Assembly (NCBI GenBank): GCA_017621085.1
Contig: JAGATW010000112.1
Span: forward strand, 1 to 44,805
DNA from: Clostridia bacterium
GTDB lineage: Bacteria > Bacillota > Clostridia > Oscillospirales > CAG-272
Direction: 5' to 3'
Length of the DNA stretch: 44,805 bases
The position numbers and the translations under genes are program-made. Shown one piece after another: positions 42,812-44,805 of the stretch. Every line of letters begins with the position of its first letter. Position 1 is the stretch's first letter. The notes under the pieces were generated by a model that worked only from the letters and a program-made list of their open reading frames with translations, was not told where the DNA came from and ran no database searches.

Positions 42812-44365
42812 ATGAATAAAAAGGCTTTAAGAGATAAAATACTTGGTTGCTTTAACGGTAAAAATGTAGGTGGAACACTTGGTGCTCCCCTTGAAGGAAA
42901 AAATGGCTTTTTTAATGTGGAATATTTTATTCAACCCAATATTGAAAACAACCCTTGTCCAAACGACGACCTTGATTTGCAGATTTCTTCCTTGAATGCT
43001 GTAAGAAGATTTGGCAGATGCGTAAATTCTGAAATTTTGGCAGAGTATTATAATATCTTTGTCAATCCAAGCTGGGCAGAATACGGAGTTGGCAAATCAA
43101 ATTTAAGACGTGGTATTCCCACACCAATATCGGGCTACCATTCTAATAGCTATAAGGATAGCTGTGGCTCATTTATTCGTAGCGAAATTTGGGCGTGCCT
43201 TTGCCCGGGTCATCCCGAGCTTGCAACTCGCTATGCATATTTTGACTCCTCAATTGACCACGCAGACGAGGGAACATATGGCGAGGTATTTTGGGCAGCT
43301 ATGCAAAGCTCTGCCTTTGTAGAAAGCGATATAAGAAAGCTAATAGATATCGGTCTTAGCTATATTCCGGTATCAAGCGCACTTTATAAGGGAATTACAT
43401 TAGTTATTAATTGCTACGAGAACGGAAAAACCTATGAGGAAGCAAGGGACATAGTTTTTAAAGAGGTAGCAGGCGCATTTTCCTACCAGCACACAAAGCT
43501 AAAGGATATCTCCCTTACAGAATATACTCCTGCCCCTGCCGGCTTTGATGCACCACAAAATATAGCAATCGCCATAATGGGTATGCTGTATGGAGAGGGC
43601 GATTTTGGAAAGAGTATGCTTTTAGCAGTTAACTGTGGTGAGGATGCTGATTGCTCCGCAGGAAGCTTAGGCGCAACACTTGGTATTATTCTTGGTAACT
43701 CTTGTCTTCCTGAAAAATGGATAAAGCCAATTAATGATGTGATTGTTACAGCATCACTAAATACCTTAGATTATGGAATGACTATGAATACACCATTCTT
43801 CTTGCCTAAATCCACACAGGAGTTAGCAGATGAAATTATTCGTTGTATTCCAAGAATGTTAAATGTGGATGCATACGATATAACCGATGAAGGCTTAGAG
43901 GTATTCCCATTGGACAATTTTTATTGTAAGGACTCCGAAGAGGTTTATTATAAAGGCGCCTTTGGTAACAGAGCAAGGGAAAGCTTTAACACAACAGAGC
44001 TAATAAGCATGCCTCACTATTCTGTTTTCAAAGAATTTTCACTTTTTAAAATGGAAGCAATTTACGAAAATGACTTATTTTTTGAAAACGGAAAGGAAAC
44101 CTCTGTAAAGCTAAAAATTTATGACAATGGAGAATCCAAAATTCAACATTGGCTTACCATTCGCGCATATACATATGCAGGGGTTGAAATAAAAGAAAAG
44201 ACCTGCACTATGCCCTTGAGTAATTGCAATGGGGACGTTATGGAAAAGACCTTCCATATCTTACCCACACAAGTTGATGGAGATAAATTCGACGTCATTT
44301 TTGACATATCAATGGAAGGCCACGCAAGCATGAACTTACTTAAGGTAAGCTTTTTTGCAAAATAA
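42812..44365 (+). CDS. ADP-ribosylglycohydrolase (DraG)-family protein
   Basis: The first 345 residues are an all-helical DraG-like fold: opening GCFNGKNVGGTLGAPLEG (12-29), metal acids N51-D-D in CPNDDLDLQ, and the second metal motif GEDADCSAGSLGATLG (about 276-291). The last 170 residues form a beta-rich domain that DraG lacks. In glycosidase clusters, this family probably cleaves an N- or O-glycoside of a small sugar instead of ADP-ribose from protein. No signal peptide. An AAGGAG site precedes the ATG. It has its own promoter and a hairpin behind. Confidence 0.88.
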   Translation: MNKKALRDKILGCFNGKNVGGTLGAPLEGKNGFFNVEYFIQPNIENNPCPNDDLDLQISSLNAVRRFGRCVNSEILAEYYNIFVNPSWAEYGVGKSNLRRGIPTPISGYHSNSYKDSCGSFIRSEIWACLCPGHPELATRYAYFDSSIDHADEGTYGEVFWAAMQSSAFVESDIRKLIDIGLSYIPVSSALYKGITLVINCYENGKTYEEARDIVFKEVAGAFSYQHTKLKDISLTEYTPAPAGFDAPQNIAIAIMGMLYGEGDFGKSMLLAVNCGEDADCSAGSLGATLGIILGNSCLPEKWIKPINDVIVTASLNTLDYGMTMNTPFFLPKSTQELADEIIRCIPRMLNVDAYDITDEGLEVFPLDNFYCKDSEEVYYKGAFGNRARESFNTTELISMPHYSVFKEFSLFKMEAIYENDLFFENGKETSVKLKIYDNGESKIQHWLTIRAYTYAGVEIKEKTCTMPLSNCNGDVMEKTFHILPTQVDGDKFDVIFDISMEGHASMNLLKVSFFAK

Positions 44366-44385
44366 AAACTAAAAAGACTGCTTCA

Positions 44386-44457
44386 ATGATACCCCCTCTT
44401 ATAGTAGATACTTGAAAAATAAAAAATTTTCAAGGCTACACTAAGAGGGGATATCAT
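44386..44457. other. Long hairpin after the ADP-ribosylglycohydrolase-family gene
   Basis: ATGATA and CCCCTCTTA pair with TAAGAGGGG and TATCAT (one mismatch between them). An inner GTAG/CTAC stem and CTTGAAAA/TTTTCAAG complete a 72-base hairpin with no U tract of its own. The right arm is shared with the terminator at 44444-44480. Confidence 0.65.
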
Positions 44458-44480
44458 AATAATAGTCCCTCTGTTTTTGT
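44444..44480 (+). terminator. Terminator overlapping the long hairpin
   Basis: AGAGGG (44444-44449) can pair with CCCTCT (44467-44472), followed by GTTTTTG. This pairing competes with the 72-base hairpin. Confidence 0.5.
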
Positions 44481-44503
44481 GTTTTCCCTTTGAACTAATG
44501 ATA

Positions 44504-44532
44504 TTGAAAAGTGACAGATTTCGTGGTATAAT
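44504..44532 (+). promoter_or_regulatory. Sigma-A promoter of the GH43-like gene
   Basis: TTGAAA (44504-44509) and TATAAT (44527-44532) are 17 bases apart. Confidence 0.78.
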
Positions 44533-44592
44533 CAAGTGAAGATATAACGAGGTGCAAAATCTGATAATGTAATTAAGGAGCAATGAAAAATT

Positions 44593-44805
44593 ATGAAATT
44601 AAAATTTGATGTAGCTAATAAGTATCAGCCCGACCCTTTTATTTTTGAAGACTGTGGCAAGCTTTATCTGTATGTAACAGGTGAAAAAGGAGTGGAAGCA
44701 TATTCCACTGATGATTTATTTGGTGTTTGGCATTATGAAGGGATTGTTGCCTCAATTGACGGACGGCATAGTTATTGGGCACCGTCTATTACAAAATACA
44801 AAGGT
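44593..44805 (+). CDS. GH43-like five-bladed propeller enzyme, truncated by window end
   Basis: Only the first 71 residues are in the window. KYQPDPFIFEDCGKLYLYVT, with the early aspartate of the DP motif, and the late YWAPSITKYKG are typical of GH43-like beta-propellers, which remove arabinose, xylose or galactose side chains. No signal peptide. The ATG at 44593 follows AAGGAG by 12 bases, a longish gap. A short frame of eight codons (44583-44609) has better spacing and overlaps the start, which may modulate translation. Confidence 0.75.
   Translation, partial: MKLKFDVANKYQPDPFIFEDCGKLYLYVTGEKGVEAYSTDDLFGVWHYEGIVASIDGRHSYWAPSITKYKG

Noticed and set aside
44383-44583. 66-residue minus-strand frame near the window end
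   Set aside because: It covers the long hairpin and the GH43 promoter and has no ribosome site.
1-44805. CRISPR array, insertion sequence or prophage
   Set aside because: No regularly spaced repeats, transposase, integrase or phage structural genes were found in any frame.

Overview
The window (about 37% G+C by eye) comes from an anaerobic low-GC Firmicute, most likely an uncultured gut-type Clostridia. Supporting signs are the [FeFe]-hydrogenase maturases, ECF sigma factors with anti-sigma partners typical of Clostridia, strong Shine-Dalgarno (SD) sites, TTGACA/TATAAT promoters with 17-bp spacers, U-tract terminators, and many intracellular glycosidases. I cannot name the species. No phage genes, transposase, rRNA or CRISPR array are visible.

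Layout. 1-570: tRNA-Leu(GAG) on the minus strand, a 21-bp copy of its 3' end further out, and several hairpins. 570-818: a small two-helix membrane protein. 1033-9492: a co-directional run of miaB, a YmcA/YlbF-family gene, mutS, mutL, tgt and a polysaccharide deacetylase; the first part matches the Bacillus miaB-ymcA-(cotE)-mutS-mutL order. 9593-15446: a promoter and a leader RNA with a clear terminator/antiterminator switch, then a TM1266-type regulator, hydE, hydG, hydF, a cupin and a beta-helix (GH28-like) protein. 15482-18216 (minus): glycerol-1-phosphate dehydrogenase (AraM/EgsA), glycerophosphodiester phosphodiesterase and a HAD phosphatase, which look like one glycerophosphate unit. 18442-21175: an ECF sigma factor with a 380-residue C-terminal extension, divergent from a DUF11-repeat protein.

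21299-33255 is mainly carbohydrate-related, with ferritin in the middle: GH36 alpha-galactosidase, a 280-bp structured noncoding element, two secreted proteins (beta-helix and BspA-like LRR) sharing a C-terminal module, a GH42 beta-galactosidase paired with a six-hairpin glycosidase-like protein, a maltose-acetyltransferase-like enzyme and an amidohydrolase. 33438-35220 is a tightly overlapped three-gene cassette of unknown function (WG-repeat protein, unknown protein, possible uracil-DNA-glycosylase-fold protein). 35311-39117: FAD oxidoreductase with a Rieske domain, then ECF sigma, anti-sigma and a lipoprotein. 39283-44805: GH29 fucosidase and a beta-helix/PDZ glycosidase-like protein (minus), an ADP-ribosylglycohydrolase-family protein, and the start of a GH43-like gene (plus).

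The glycosidases have no signal peptides and no transporter lies in the window, so the cell probably imports oligosaccharides and trims galactose-, fucose- and pentose-containing chains inside. The best candidates for undescribed biology are the hyd leader RNA, the structured element at 23080-23359, the 33438-35220 cassette, the extended sigma factor beside the DUF11 protein, and a leader sequence shared by egsA and the fucosidase gene.
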